Source of the DNA: Astropecten irregularis
Lineage: Eukaryota; Echinodermata; Asteroidea; Paxillosida; Astropectinidae
DNA: 64,000 nt
Direction of reading: 5' to 3'
Assembly: GCA_963971285.1 (NCBI GenBank)
Contig: OZ020248.1
Coordinates: 25,409,764-25,473,763 of the forward strand
Shown here: one piece after another, positions 10,381 through 21,897 of the stretch
Numbering within the stretch: the stretch's first letter is position 1
Layout: the number at the start of each line of letters is the position of its first letter
Made by a program: the position numbers and the translations under genes
The notes under the pieces: generated by a model
What the model saw: the letters and a program-made list of their open reading frames with translations, nothing else
The model's database searches: none
Told to the model about the DNA's origin: nothing

Positions 10381-12310
10381 ATTAATTGATGCAGGTGCAA
10401 GAAAATCTGAAAAAAATGAACTTGAAGTTTAAAATACTTCGAAAATGAACTTGAAGTTTAAAATACTTCGAAAATGAACTTGAAGTTTAAAATACTTCGA
10501 AAAATAATTTGAATATTTAAAGGTACTATCGTATTTGGTAGCAGTATTGCTGTATTTATCCAGAAAAGAGTAAAGCCAGTGACCATAAACAATTTTGATC
10601 TTTTAACGGTAAAAAGATTTTTAAAATACTGTGGGCGTTTTTCACAGTTTACTCAAAAAGTGGGCACCGTATGGGACTAACAAATTCACAGATTAATGTT
10701 ACTGTGTCTTCCTTGATATTGTTGTCCATGAATCTGCATTTCTTTGACAAAAACCAAAGTATGATATTACCTTTAAAATACATCAATAAAATGAACTTGA
10801 ATGATTAAAATACATCGAAAATGAACTTGAATATTTAAAGGTACTATCGTATTTGGTAGCAGCATTGCTGTATTTATCCAAAAAAGAGTAAAACCAATGA
10901 CCATGAACAATTTTGATCTTTTGCTAATAAATGAAATTAACGGTAAAAAGATTTAAAAATACTGTAAGCGTTTTTCACAGACTGTTTCCTCAAAAATTGG
11001 GCTCCGTATGGGACTGAAAATATTACAGATGTTACTGTGTCTTCCTTGATATTGTTGCCCATGACATTTGTGCATTTCCTTGACAAAAACCAAAGTATGA
11101 TATTACCTTTAAAATATGTCTAAAATGAACTTGAATGATTAAAAGACATCGAAAATGAACTTGAATGATTAAAATACATCGAACATGAACTTGAATGTTT
11201 AAAGGTGTTATCAAATTTTGGGAGCAGCATTGCTGTATTTATCCAGAAAAGAGTAAAACCAACGACCATAAACAATTTTGATCTTTTTAAGATAAAAAAA
11301 AAATAACGGTAACAAGATTTATAAATACTGTAAGCGTTTTTCACAGACTGTTTCCTCAAAAATTGGGCTCCGTTTGGGACTGAAAATATTACAGATGTTA
11401 CTGTGTCTTCCTTGATATTGTTGCCCATGAATCTGCATTTCTTTGACAAAAACCAAAGTATGATATTACCTTTAAAATACATCAATAACATGAACTTGAA
11501 TGATTAAAATACATAAAAAATGAACTTGAATGATTAAAATACATCGAAAATGAACTTGAATATTTAAAGGTACTATCGTATTTGGTAGCATCATTGCTGT
11601 ATTTATCCAGAAAAGTCTTAAACCAACAACCATAAACAATTTTGATCTTTTGAAGATAAAAAAAAATAACGGTAAAAAGATTTAAAAATACTGTAAGCGT
11701 TTTTCACAGACTGTTTCCTCAAAAATTGGGCTCCGTATGGGACTGAAAATATTACAGATGTTACTGTGTCTTCCTTGATATTGTTGCCCATGAATCTGCA
11801 TTTCTTTGACAAAAACCAAAGTATGATATTACCTTTAAAATACATCAATAACATGAACTTGATTGATTAAAATACATAGAAAATGAACTTGAATGATTAA
11901 AATACATCGAAAATGAACTTGAATATTTAAAGGTACTATCGTATTTGGTAGCATCATTGCTGTATTTATCCAGAAAAGTCTTAAACCAACAACCATAAAC
12001 AATTTTGATCTTTTGAAGATAAAAAAAAAATAACGGTAAAAAGATTTAAAAATACTGTAAGCGTTTTTCACAGACTGTTTCCTCAAAAATTGGGCTCCGT
12101 ATGGGACTGAAAATATTACAGATGTTACTGTGTCTTCCTTGATATTGTTGCCCATGACATTTGTGCATTTCCTTGACAAAAACCAAAGTATGATATTACC
12201 TTTAAAATATGTCTAAAATGAACTTGAATGATTAAATAATACATCGAAAATGAACTTGAATGATTAAAATACTTCGAAAATGAACGTTAATGATTAAAAT
12301 ACATCGATTA
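10380..12310. repeat. Compound array: 30-bp repeats interleaved with TTAA elements, copy A
   Basis: Short repeats built on AAAATGAACTTGAATGATTA plus AAATACATCG alternate with five shortened copies of the TTAA element (about 10517-10776, 10836-11112, 11200-11474, 11566-11840, 11927-12203). The compound period is about 360 bp. Each inner element begins TTTAAAGGTACTATCGTATT or a close variant and ends ATGATATTACCTTTAAAATA. The pattern suggests that an element landed in a minisatellite and both were then multiplied together by unequal exchange. Open frames here are repeats of element sequence, not genes. Confidence 0.85.
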
Positions 12311-14300
12311 GCATGGTTGTCATCCTTGATAATTAATTCCTATTAAAAATTAGAATTTTTTTTAGATTTTTTTTTTCTCAAAAGAAAGTATCTAGTTTTG
12401 ACATCATAAAGAACTGGCCAAAAAAGCATCCAAATAGGCCCATACGCGACTGTACTCAATGCACCTGCAACTGCATGTGTAGAATTTCCATCGCTGAGAC
12501 TTGAACTTCACAGCTGTTGCGATTTTCTGTTAGGATTTTAAAGGCACTTTTTCAAATATAACCGGAATTAACAGGGTAATACTTCACAGAAGTATTCCTT
12601 GTAGCGCGCACTATATGAAGAGTATAAGCTTTCAGCCAGAAATTCATTATGTTTTCGATCGAATCTAGTGCTGTACGTTTTCAGTCAAATATTTTCTGAT
12701 GAGCTTAAAGTACATCTTACATTAAAGTGCATGTAATGCTATGGATGTGCCTTTTGTGTAACTGTAAGAATAATACATCGATTGTGGCAAAATTACGACT
12801 TTCATTTCCGTTCTGCATTTAACTCTCACTTTCACCCTTTTTACGCATTGAACAATGCACCCATTGTAATATTCATTGCGCAATGTTCACGATTCCACCA
12901 ATAAGCGCACATTTCTGTACTTCTTAAAATTCTGCCTAAAAACCAACATATCTAGTCAAAGAAAAAATGTCTCATTGAGCCCATACAAGCTCATTGAAAA
13001 TTACCAGGGTTCCATACATGTAAATATGTCGAGACTGTAAAATAAAATATTATTAAAATTGTACAATTTGTACAATGTTACAATTGAATATGATGATATG
13101 GATCTATGCTATTGAGTGCAAAATGACTTATCAAAACATTCACGTACATAATTTGACCACATTATTGCAATATCAGATATTGAATTACAGCGAATTAAAC
13201 TAATGAGACTATAATCATATGGATGTTTTCCTTCATTTGCAATGGTCGACAGTGTGAAGAATTCATAATTAATCAGTCAATATTCTATAATCAAAGTGTT
13301 ACCCTTTAAACCCATTGTTTTCTATCCTTTGTTCTTTGTCCTTTGGTCCTGTGACCTCAATAAATGAACTTCAGATGTCAAAAAAGGTCTCGTAAAACGA
13401 ATCACTTATCAATTAGTAATCGACACAGAAATGTCATTGAGTGGACGATTGTGAATCTAAATAAAATTCCGTAATAACTGTCAACAACACTGATGAATCC
13501 TTATTGCTACGAGCCGATGATGGCGCTATAAGGAAATTTAAAGACAGTGTGATATTTATGCATACATAATTCATATAGAGGATAATCATCATGACTGTTC
13601 ATATGCATACGTCTAGCAGAAAACACTTAATAATTTTCTGTATAATCCTGCACTTGGGGAGAGAGGTAATCACTTTATTAAACTGTTTGGTTTAAATTCC
13701 ATCCTTGGAATTTACAAAGTTTTGAATCTGCTTTTTTTGGAAAGATTGGGTGAAAGAATTGAAAAGAAAAAAATAATCTTTGAAAGCTTAGAATATTGAA
13801 GGGAAATTCCTAAATATAATCGATTTGTTTATTTGTTAATTTATTTGTTTGTTAAAGAATTGGCTTAATTTTGTTTTGTTCCATGCAGATTTGCAATGCA
13901 CCTTTAATAATATGCGCATGCACAATTGTGCATTCCTTTGATATTAAGATTCGTGTTGTACTGGCTTGACTGACTTTTTCAATTCACAGTGTAAGGAATA
14001 ATTCATTGTACTAAAATGGACACTCTATATTTACACCTTTGGTGCCCCAATACATCAAAATATACTTTTAAGTGCTTGAAAATACATCAAAAATTTTCTT
14101 TAAGTTTAAGATACATCAAAAATGATCTTGTATTTTAAAATACATCCAAAATGAACGTGTAGTTCAAAATATATCCAAACGTTTGTCAAGGATGAGCTTT
14201 ATTCTTCAACTTTCACAAATTGTTCTGTAACTTTCACAAATTGGGGGTGACAATTAGCTGTGTCAATGAATTCTATCCTATGCATTATTGCCGAATTCGT
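12311..14300. other. Non-coding DNA, partly unique to copy A
   Basis: 12603-13488 has no counterpart in copy B, where CAGAAGTATTCCTTGTAG is followed directly by ACTGATGAATCCTTATTGC. This is either an insertion in A or a deletion in B. No terminal repeats or coding frames were recognised. The rest matches 38130-39210. Confidence 0.5.
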
Positions 14301-15010
14301 TTGAAGATGTTGTTCAACAATCAACAAACCTCGCTTTATTTTGTTTGAACTATTATCCTTAAATTACTTGAAATGCGAAAAACGTATATTAGTCTCACCC
14401 TGAATATAGAAATATAGTCTTTTTAAGGATTATAGTTCTGACAAATAAAGCAAGGTTTGTTGCGTGTTGAACATCCTCTTTAACTTTTCGTTAAATGTAG
14501 TACGGTCAAGGCGTTGATGGGTTTTATTCCATTGAAATTCAGCGGAAATGAGTGAACTTTTGAGCTAAGTGTGTTGTCTTCTTTCTTGTCTTTCGTGAGC
14601 GTTGCATTCCCATGCAAGGTGTCATTTAGTTATTGATCCATAAGTTCATTTGATCTGTTGACCTGCATAGGTATGGGAGACAGAAGGAAGAGAGATTGAA
14701 ACGATTATTTCATTCCATGAAAATACATCAAAAGTTCGTATACAAATATCACATGGTTTGAGTGTGGATAGATGATTCTTGCTCCCGAGGTGTTGGAAGT
14801 TGACAAACTATACAGTTGTTAGTTCCCGAGTCGAACCTTCCAACACCGAGGGAAGCTAGAATCGACTGTCCATCCAAAATAAACCATCTGATATTTGTTT
14901 TACTATACCTCATAAATATTCTTTATTGTCCACAATTTCGTCGAGCAAATATACATCCATTGACCAATTGAAATTCGGCTCTAGGTCATGAATATTTATG
15001 AGGTATGGTA
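14300..15010. mobile_element. Three inverted-repeat elements shared by both copies
   Basis: 14300-14482: arms GAAGATGTTGTTCAACAATC / GTTGAACATCCTC with inner GGATTATAGTT words. 14765-14880: arms GCTCCCGAGGTGTTGGAAG / CTTCCAACACCGAGGGAAGC. 14908-15005: arms TACCTCATAAATATTC / GAATATTTATGAGGTA. All three recur at equivalent places in copy B (39215-39400, 39645-39735, 39770-39890), so they predate the duplication. The minus-strand AATAAA at 14922-14927 could act as a polyadenylation signal for the gene ending at 15209. Confidence 0.6.
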
Positions 15011-15208
15011 ACATCCACTAAAACCCTGGTGGACCGCATATTGAGTTCATCAATTCGTTTGTTCTTGCAAACTATTTCAGTTGCTTGACAGAAATCCAAG
15101 AATATTGCTGTTCGAAGATAAGGTGCTTGACATTCAGTTCTATTCTTGGTGATTGAGCACTCGAGGAGTTATCATGGTAGATATTATGTATGGAATAGTC
15201 GAAATATT

Positions 15209-15405
15209 TTACCATTCATGGGTGATCCATTCTCCACTGTCAGCATTCAGACAGGACAGAACATATTTGCCATAGTCAATAGATGGATCGAAGATGACCG
15301 ATATGTTGACGTGGACATCGACATTCGGTGTACTCCCACATGCAGTAGTTGAGATGCCATATCCCCAGCTGACACCAGTTGAGCAAACCCCCTCTACCAA
15401 CACTC
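15209..15405 (-). CDS. Gene A exon 9, terminal exon with stop
   Basis: Enters in phase 1 after the acceptor TTTAAG and encodes about 65 residues, ending in EWITHEW and TAA. Recognisable parts are GVCSTGVSW, TTACGSTPNVDVHVNISVIF and YGKYVLSCLNADSG, with three cysteines. I cannot assign this module to a family. The stop is shared with copy B (40088), which supports it as the true end. It could alternatively be spliced at the overlapping GTAAAA, but the next possible exon would then be out of frame. An AATAAA signal lies about 285 nt downstream. Residues are roughly 330-394 of the assembled protein. Confidence 0.65.
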
Positions 15406-15699
15406 CTTAAAGAATGGTATAAAAACAAACATGAATGAGATCAATTGTGACATATATTGCGTACGCCAGTCTATGCAAGAACTGTAAATTTTTCTGAAAC
15501 ATTAAGATCTGGGAATATGTGGGCATCAGACGAGTATCATGAGTAATACACTGCATGTATGTAGTGCAATGTTTAACAGGGATGTGAGAAACTTCATATT
15601 TAAATCCGAATTCCGATTTGTGGGTTTAGATTTTCACTCGGAATTTCAGCTTTTCGTACACCTGCTCTGTACAAATGTATACGAACTTTTACATTTTTC

Positions 15700-18185
15700 A
15701 GCTTTTTCCTTGACGCAATGTTCCCGGAACCACCGGTAGGTGGCGCTGCACACGACTAGGGCTTTATCGGAACACTCTTAATTACTTTCGTAGAGAAAAA
15801 CCAGGTAATGATCAAAAATGCCCCAGATATGTATGTTGTAGTCAACATTTTGACATTGTATCGCATGGAACGCCTTAGAATTGTTTCAAGAGGGTTGGAA
15901 ACGCTGAAAAACATACGAAACAGTATATATCTGAGCCAAAAAGTGAATTTTATTACTTTATTTAAATGACCTGTGACGTCACAACGAACGTCATCTTCGG
16001 CAGGTCTTCGGAAGCAACGTTTTCGGAAGCATTCGGATGCTCGGAAATGTGCAAATGCAAATGGCAAAGAATTCCACTGATCACTATTACGGAAAAAGGA
16101 TTATATCCTCCAAGAGTTAACTTATTGGATACAAATTATGATAAACCTCAATCTCAGGTGTGGAAAACTTGCGTAGAATATCTGAAAAGTGAGTTTTACA
16201 GGGTTCTTTCACCTACAAACTGTACAAAGCCAGTTTGCTCAAAACGCCCTCTGTTGGTTCTATTGAGTTGTGCACAAATTATGGTAATCAGTGGAATTCT
16301 TTCCGATAGGTGCACTAGGGCCTATTAGACTAAACAACGGTGCCACATACATGATCCAATTCCTATTATAAATTGTCACATTTTCTGATAGGAAATTGGG
16401 GTGCAGCCTCAAGTTTAAAAAAAGTGTGATCCTTAACTTAAGAGCCCTGTTAAAAATAGGGTTGTGAGAAAATGCAATATTTATAAACACAGAAAATTAA
16501 TTAAATTTAACAGGAATTTTTTTTTTTATATGAAATTGGTATATTCTGTTTATCAATATGCTATCAAGGTCCAAATTATGGAGAGCTCCGTTGCCAATTT
16601 GAACTTGCATAAATTTCCTTGTCCAGAAGCCAAGGTATATGTGCCATGATTTCTGACACTCCATTGATGTATGCTACCCAGGCCCCCAGAATCGCTAAAA
16701 ATATGCCAAAATAATTTTGTGGCTTATGTATGTTCCATTTTAGAAGAAATACTGGCATCTCCCGAATTTACACTCCACTCCATTGACTGCCGTTCATTTC
16801 GTCAGTGGCTGGAGTCTAATATCTACGCCATTGACTTTGTTGTACACACATGAGTCGTGCGCACGGGAGCACACGGACGGAATGGAGTCCAATTTCACAT
16901 GGCTGAAATGGCCCGTTTTTATGCCTTCAAAAACTCTGAAAATAAGTCCTGGATGTGTCCATGCACCAATTTTCTTTTTTGAGTTCTGAGCAGTCAAATG
17001 ACACTTTTTTTTTGAAAATAAATGGTGGCAACTTAAGAATTTGCCCACTGCATTGATGAGGTATTATTTTATTTTGCAAGGCATGTTTTTTTTTCAGCAT
17101 TTTTTCATGTGTGTCCGAATCATGGACAGGGTGTCCGAATAATGGCAAAAATTAAGGTTATTTTCAAGTCAATTTCATTTCAAGGACACAAAAATCTTTC
17201 ATAAAATATCAACCTGGATATAATAACTACACTTTGTTGTTCATAAAAGAAAATAGTTGAGAGAAACAAACATTAAGAAGGTCAAATAATCCAAAATTGC
17301 TTAAGCGTCCGAATCATGGCACATTTACCCTACGTGTTCATCTCGTACCAAATTCAGCAGCCTGTCATGCTTAGAGAAAATGTTGATTTATAACGCCAAA
17401 GTATACTCAAATATCGGGAAATTTCGGGTCATTAATTTACACCGTACAGTAAATACGCATGCATCTGGTGCAGAATTATGATGTTCACATTGCCCTTATA
17501 GGTACACTCTCCAGGGGAGTGTACCTATAAGGGCATCCCAATACTGCCACGACACTTCCCCCTATACTCCTCTCGAGAGGTTGTTCCCTTGTTCCCATAC
17601 TTGCTTCACTTGTGACTGATGACATACATAATTATGTCAATGAAGCAATCGCCATTCCTAGGGGTATACTTCCTCCTGGACCATACATGTACTCCTCCAC
17701 AAATGCTTCACGTTTGGACCCTCATTGATAAAAAAAAAATTATTATCTGAAATACTGTAAATACTTCGGAGTTCAACAGCCTTTCCCAAATATAAACGTT
17801 ACTCTTATGTCAGGCCACTCAACACACGTTCCATGGTGTCATTGTCTTTTATTGGTCACTGGCGGGGAGGGATATCTTATCCACATTCTTACAATCCTGC
17901 ATATCCTTCACCTCAAGAACACCATGTAAACGTTTGTTTTAAGCACAATTCCAACACGTACAAAAAAACCCAAGGGCCCGAGGAAGTTATTAAGAATTTT
18001 CATTTTTGTGATATCCAGGCATAATAGGATTTGCACATGCCTATACCCATCATGCTTCCAACACCCCCCCCCCCCCCCCTCCAGGATGCGCCACAACATC
18101 TATAAAATGTACAGGTAGCCCCTTTCCTTTCATCTGGCCAGACGCAAAACATAGCATCTACCTCTAGTTCCGAAAAACTCTGGGT
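15700..18185. other. 2.5-kb block present only in copy A
   Basis: Copy B passes directly from the word TACAAATGTATAGGAATTTT to TAGTTTGTGTGTGTGGGCAC, whereas copy A has 2.5 kb between the equivalents. It contains several short open frames with no convincing family, a perfect hairpin at 17491-17535 and a poly-C run at 18067-18079. It may be an insertion in A or a loss in B; I see no diagnostic ends. Confidence 0.45.
17491..17535. repeat. Perfect 19-bp inverted repeat
   Basis: Arms TGCCCTTATAGGTACACTC and GAGTGTACCTATAAGGGCA are exact complements separated by 7 nt (TCCAGGG). There is no U-tract typical of a terminator, and in an animal genome it is more likely the core of a small transposon or a recent inverted duplication. 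Confidence 0.9.
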
Positions 18186-18418
18186 GATTACAGTTTGTGT
18201 GTGTGGGCACTCACATCCCTGGTATTATTTTAGACTATAGGGATAGTAGTACTACTAGATGTATAGACTTGACTGTGGGGAGGGCGGCATTATCATCCAC
18301 GTGTACAGGGTATTATTGAGAATTGCCGATGCTGGGCTATATCTTTATCAAGCATTTATTCACCGTGTCCACTATCAGGAATGCAATAATTTCTTTACAT
18401 CAATGATGCGATTCATAC

Positions 18419-18648
18419 CTCCATTGGGCCAATCAGATGGCTTCAGGCAGTTGACAACGTTGACGAAGAAGTTGAGATCAGAAATAGTCAGAGATGAACA
18501 AAATTCATCGTGCAGAATCCAACGGTACCCTGAACCGTACAACCGCACACCATTCACTCCTGTTCCTTGACACGCAATCCTATCTCTTGTCCACTCAATG
18601 GAGTACTGGGTAGTGCATGTTGTAGGCCAAACATATGAACTGAACAGC
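18419..18648 (-). CDS. Gene A exon 8
   Basis: A 230-nt exon entering in phase 2 after GTTACTTTAG and leaving in phase 1 at GGAG|GTATGA. It encodes LFSSYVWPTTCTTQYSIEWT, then RDRIACQGTGVNGVRL, WILHDEFCSSLTISDLNFFV and VVNCLKP. Four cysteines are seen, of which the one in RIACQ is Tyr in copy B. The sequence is strongly conserved in copy B, where the splice sites and phases are retained. The family is not recognised; position in the protein is about 253-329. Confidence 0.7.
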
Positions 18649-19496
18649 CTAAAGTAACACACAAATAATATTTCTTTAATAAGACATCTTTATTATACAT
18701 CGAATGAGTCCAATTGCCAAACTTCACTTCAATTATAAATTATGCAACGAAACGCATCCCTGCTTAAAGCAGAGTGGAGAAATTATGAGGTAAAAGGGAC
18801 AATGACATAAAAGATGAACTATATTCAAAACAATATTGGCTAGGAATTATTAGGAAGACTTTTGATGCCTCGTCACTAAGTGCGACGATACTGCAAGACA
18901 CATAGACGGACAAACAGACTTACAGACAGATCGACACTGTTTATCCCTATTCGGTTTCTGGCTAAATAAAAAAAGAAAGAACGACCGGAAACATAAAAGA
19001 TAATTTCATAAATTTAATTTTCATAAATTTGTGCCGGTTGATCTAAAAGAATGACCTATAAAGTATAAAGTGTAGCCCAGACATGTTTGAATTGACTGGC
19101 TTTCCTCCATTTTGTACCCCTTCAATATTGCAGAGATATTTCATGCAAATAAAAGTGAACGGCTGCATAATTATGCTTGCTATTTGCCAGTGGCGTGGCC
19201 CTTTGTTGTGACCATATTGCCATGGAGATCATCCAGTCTCGGGAATCCGACCAAAAAAAATGCTAATTAAATCATGGTGTTATTTGAGCGCCGCTTAGCG
19301 CTATGCCAGACCAGGCTGAATACTGAAATTCAATATAATGAATGTGCTTATCCATGCGTAATGGCATTATCAGTGGGCCTTGGTGTTTCTTCATGCACAG
19401 GCGCGAACGTTGATTTATCAGACAGTGCTCGTAGACCAACGTTCAATCCACAATCAACAGCTTTTATATCCTTCCACATAAACAAGATGACATTTC

Positions 19497-19625
19497 ACGT
19501 TATGAACACACCAACCAAGTACAACGTACCCGACCGACCAACCATCCACCCGACTGACCAACCATTGACCAATCAACTGACCAACCAATAAATTCACTAT
19601 CCAACTGACCAACCCATCCAAATAA
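19497..19625. repeat. Short ACCAACTG-type minisatellite, ancestral length
   Basis: About 120 bp of imperfect repeats of GACCAACCAACT-like words in the intron between exons 7 and 8. The equivalent intron of copy B has about 550 bp. Confidence 0.8.
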
Positions 19626-19662
19626 CACGGCCATCCAATATTATAAACAAAATTATGTTCAC

Positions 19663-19696
19663 CTCATCCATCCAGCTCCGTATCTGCTCCAGCAAT
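19663..19696 (-). CDS. Gene A exon 7, 34-nt micro-exon
   Basis: Lies between the acceptor TTGTTCCCTGTATAG and the donor GATGAG|GTGAACAT. It encodes DCWSRYGAGWMR once joined to its neighbours. Its 34 nt turn the phase-1 end of exon 6 into the phase-2 start required by exon 8. Without it the two exons cannot be joined in frame, which is the strongest argument that it is real. Copy B keeps the same length, both splice sites and a similar sequence (DCWSEYGAAWIR). Confidence 0.72.
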
Positions 19697-20244
19697 CTAT
19701 ACAGGGAACAAACATTCATGTCAATTGAACATGTGAAGTCAGGTTCTTCCTTTAATATCAGCATTAAATTTACTGTCATTTAAAGGGACAGCAATGTTTA
19801 CTAATATGACACCTCATATCATGCCTATAAATGACAGCCATACACCCTGCTGTGAAGAGAGAAAATTGAATTATTTCTTTCCTTTGCCTTTTTTTTCTTT
19901 AATTAATATTTTCCTCCATTTGTACCAATCAGAATATGTAACTTAATAATGATTTCATTGTTTTTTCTCAGCGCCACGTAATGTTTATTGCCACGAGGAT
20001 TTTTCATCACGTTCCGTTTGTGTTGTATCGAAACATACCCGTGTACATGTACATGTATGTCGACATTACATGCATAAAGCAAATTCTTTACTCCGAATAA
20101 GAAATTTTATTTCGTCAAAATAGACCTACTTAATTTTCTTTAAGTCCTTTAGTTTGTATTTCTGCTAGTTCATATAATTTTTAGTAGTTGTTTATACAGG
20201 CTGTATCGTATTTGATTGTTTTTGACAATCCGAATCCTCATCAC

Positions 20245-20370
20245 CGTTGACATAAAGGTTGTACATACAGACTGGGATTGGACCGGTAGTAGTATCATCA
20301 CACACTGGTTTGATGTAGTAATACCCGATCCCAGTATAGGTGCCAGCATCGATGATTGCTTGGCATGATC
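20245..20370 (-). CDS. Gene A exon 6, SCQAIIDAG module
   Basis: A 126-nt exon, phase 1 at both ends (acceptor TCCTTCGTGCAG, donor CAACG|GTGATG). It encodes GSCQAIIDAGTYTGIGYYYI, then KPVCDDTTTGPIPVC and MYNLYVNG. The opening C-x2-I-x-DAG-x-TG-x-G-x-Y resembles the start of fibrinogen-C, COLF1 and GON-type extracellular modules (SC-x-I-x-G-x-G-x-Y-x-I), but the rest does not continue as those do. I treat it as the first part of an unassigned C-terminal domain spanning exons 6-9 (residues about 200-394). A truncated LINE begins only about 80 bp upstream of the acceptor. Confidence 0.72.
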
Positions 20371-20447
20371 CTGCACGAAGGAGTAAAAGGGAGAAGAATC
20401 TACACATAGAACTTGGCAAAGCAGAATAGATAATGTAATCGTAAAAA

Positions 20448-21092
20448 ATTTTCATCTAAGAAACTTATCACGTATTAGGAGCTTAATTGATGAAGTAACA
20501 TGTCACCATGCAGTTCGTGCTCTAGTCACATCCCGTATTGATTATGGAAACTCCCTACTTATAGGATTATCTAGCAAAGATAAAAGCCGACTTCAACGTC
20601 TCCAAAATAGGGCAGCTAAATTAATTTTTATGGCAAAAAAGTATGATCATGTCTCACCCCTCCTTCAACAGCTCCACTGGCTTCCTATTCATCAACGCAT
20701 TGATTTCAAACTGTTAACTATTATCTATAAATGTTTGAATGAAAGTGCTCCATCTTACCTCACTGATCTCATCGTTCCATATAAGCCTAATCGACCACTT
20801 CGTTCTAGTTCAGATACCAGGATCTTAACAAAACCACAAACCCGATCATCCTCATCTGCCAAAGGTTTTTATGCAGCTGCTCCAAACCTCTGGAATGATC
20901 TTCCATATGGAATTCGTCATGCTAAAACTCTCACCCAATTCAAAACCTCACTCAAAACTCACTTATTCCAGACTTTTGTTGAGTAGCTTTGTATTGTAAC
21001 TGTAATTTGTATTGTGTTCCAGTTATTGTAAAGCGTTGTGATACCATTGTGTAAGAACGCTATATAAATGCCTTAATTATTATTATTATTAT
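20448..21092 (+). mobile_element. 5'-truncated LINE (CR1/L2-like) 3' end, copy A only
   Basis: One open frame from about 20449 to 20986 encodes the C-terminal end of a non-LTR reverse transcriptase: HLRNLSRIRSLI, ALVTSRIDYGNSLLIG, RLQNRAAKLIF, LQQLHWLPIHQRIDFKLLTI, AAPNLWNDLPYGIR and LKTHLF. It is followed by a 3' tail with GCTATATAAATGC and (ATT)n, the usual tail of L2/CR1-type elements. Copy B lacks it at the same site (near 47650), so it inserted after, or was lost since, the duplication. It is dead because it lacks endonuclease and most of the RT. Confidence 0.85.
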
Positions 21093-21129
21093 AAAAAAAC
21101 CACGAAGCAAACTGACTGGAATTCTAAAT

Positions 21130-21565
21130 CGATGAACAAAGAGAAATTGACTGGAGCTGGATTCGGACCTGCGATCCCAGGTATATCAAACCTCCACTCT
21201 TCCAGCAGGGAGCTATCCAGGTGCGGTTCTAGAGCCTATTTTTTTTTTTGGGGGGGGGGGGGCTAGAAGAGCCACTTATTTGGGGGGCTTGACCCTTCTT
21301 CTACCACTCGCTTCTGTTATGTCTTTTAGGAGTATAGAAAAGCATGCACCTATAGCCTACACAACACGTTATTCATGTAATTGACGCGTTATAACTGAAA
21401 TGATCCAGTAACTTTCACCATTTCTTGCGGGGAACCCCCCCCCCACTCCCTTCCCCCGTAGAACCGCCACTATAGAGCTATCAATGCTGGACACCACCAA
21501 CATAGGGCGATGGACCGCAGGTATGGTATTCCGAGGCTCGCAGGTTCGAATCCCGTTCAAGTCAT
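21130..21565. mobile_element. Back-to-back tRNA-like foldback element, copy A (interrupted)
   Basis: The left arm on the minus strand reads outwards and contains TAGCTCCCTGCTGGAAGAGT (A-box-like) then GATCGCAGGTCCGAATCC (B-box-like). The right arm on the plus strand reads outwards with GCAGGTTCGAATCCCGTTC. Both arms continue into similar tails (AATTTCTCTTTGTT / CATCATTTCGTTGTT). The 257-bp element at 21218-21474 split this copy. The intact counterpart is at 47706-47893. The tRNA-like parts are too degenerate to be working tRNA genes. Confidence 0.6.
21218..21474. mobile_element. hAT-like MITE, copy A only, with 8-bp target duplication
   Basis: Flanked by GAGCTATC on both sides (21210-21217 and 21475-21482). 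Copy B has a single GAGCTATC at the empty site (near 47786). The ends are inverted GCGGTTCTA words: CAGGTGCGGTTCTAGAGCC on the left, GTAGAACCGCCACTATA on the right. Related sequences, apparently incomplete, are at 28039-28090 and 51130-51360. The 8-bp duplication and CAG-type ends fit hAT-superfamily elements. Non-coding. Confidence 0.8.
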
Positions 21566-21810
21566 CATTTCGTTGTTAACTTTTCAATGATTTAGAATTA
21601 TGTGAGCTTTACTTTGCCCACGTAATACACGTATACAATTTTACATCAATGCACATATTCAGGATTACGTGTATTACATTTTTCTCATACGGATGGACCG
21701 GACTGGACCGTGTAGTACCCAAACGTGTACATTTTCTCAGCACCCCGCCCTTTCAGCAACAAGAAAAACATTGGAATTGAACACAGAAAGGAATTTTAGC
21801 CGCTCATTAC

Positions 21811-21897
21811 CATAATATTTACAGTAGTATCCCGCTGCTACAGTTGCATTGGGATGACACATGCCTCCGCGTTTACAAGGGTTGGGGTCACATGGCT
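21811..21897 (-). CDS. Gene A exon 5, short EGF-like module
   Basis: An 87-nt phase 1-1 exon (acceptor CATGATAG, donor TTATG|GTAATG). It encodes EPCDPNPCKRGGMCHPNATV, then AAGYYCKYY. It begins like a normal EGF module (C-x-PNPC-x3-GG-x-C) but stops after four cysteines, lacking the final C-x8-C, so it is a shortened or modified EGF. It contains an N-glycosylation sequon (NAT). Copy B keeps it (48396-48482). Confidence 0.7.

Noticed and set aside
11120-12179. Repeated frames with KQSVKNAYSI and FWINTAM
   Set aside because: Frames run through MITE copies in the compound array; the same pattern appears wherever the element occurs and has no codon-level conservation argument.
14986-15144. Minus-strand segment starting NRTECQAPYLRTAIFLDFCQ with a stop, similar in copy B
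   Set aside because: Tempting as an extra last exon because of its cysteines, but it cannot join exon 9 in phase (it gives TGA), and its 3' end lies inside a palindromic element. The shared TAA of exon 9 is a simpler end.
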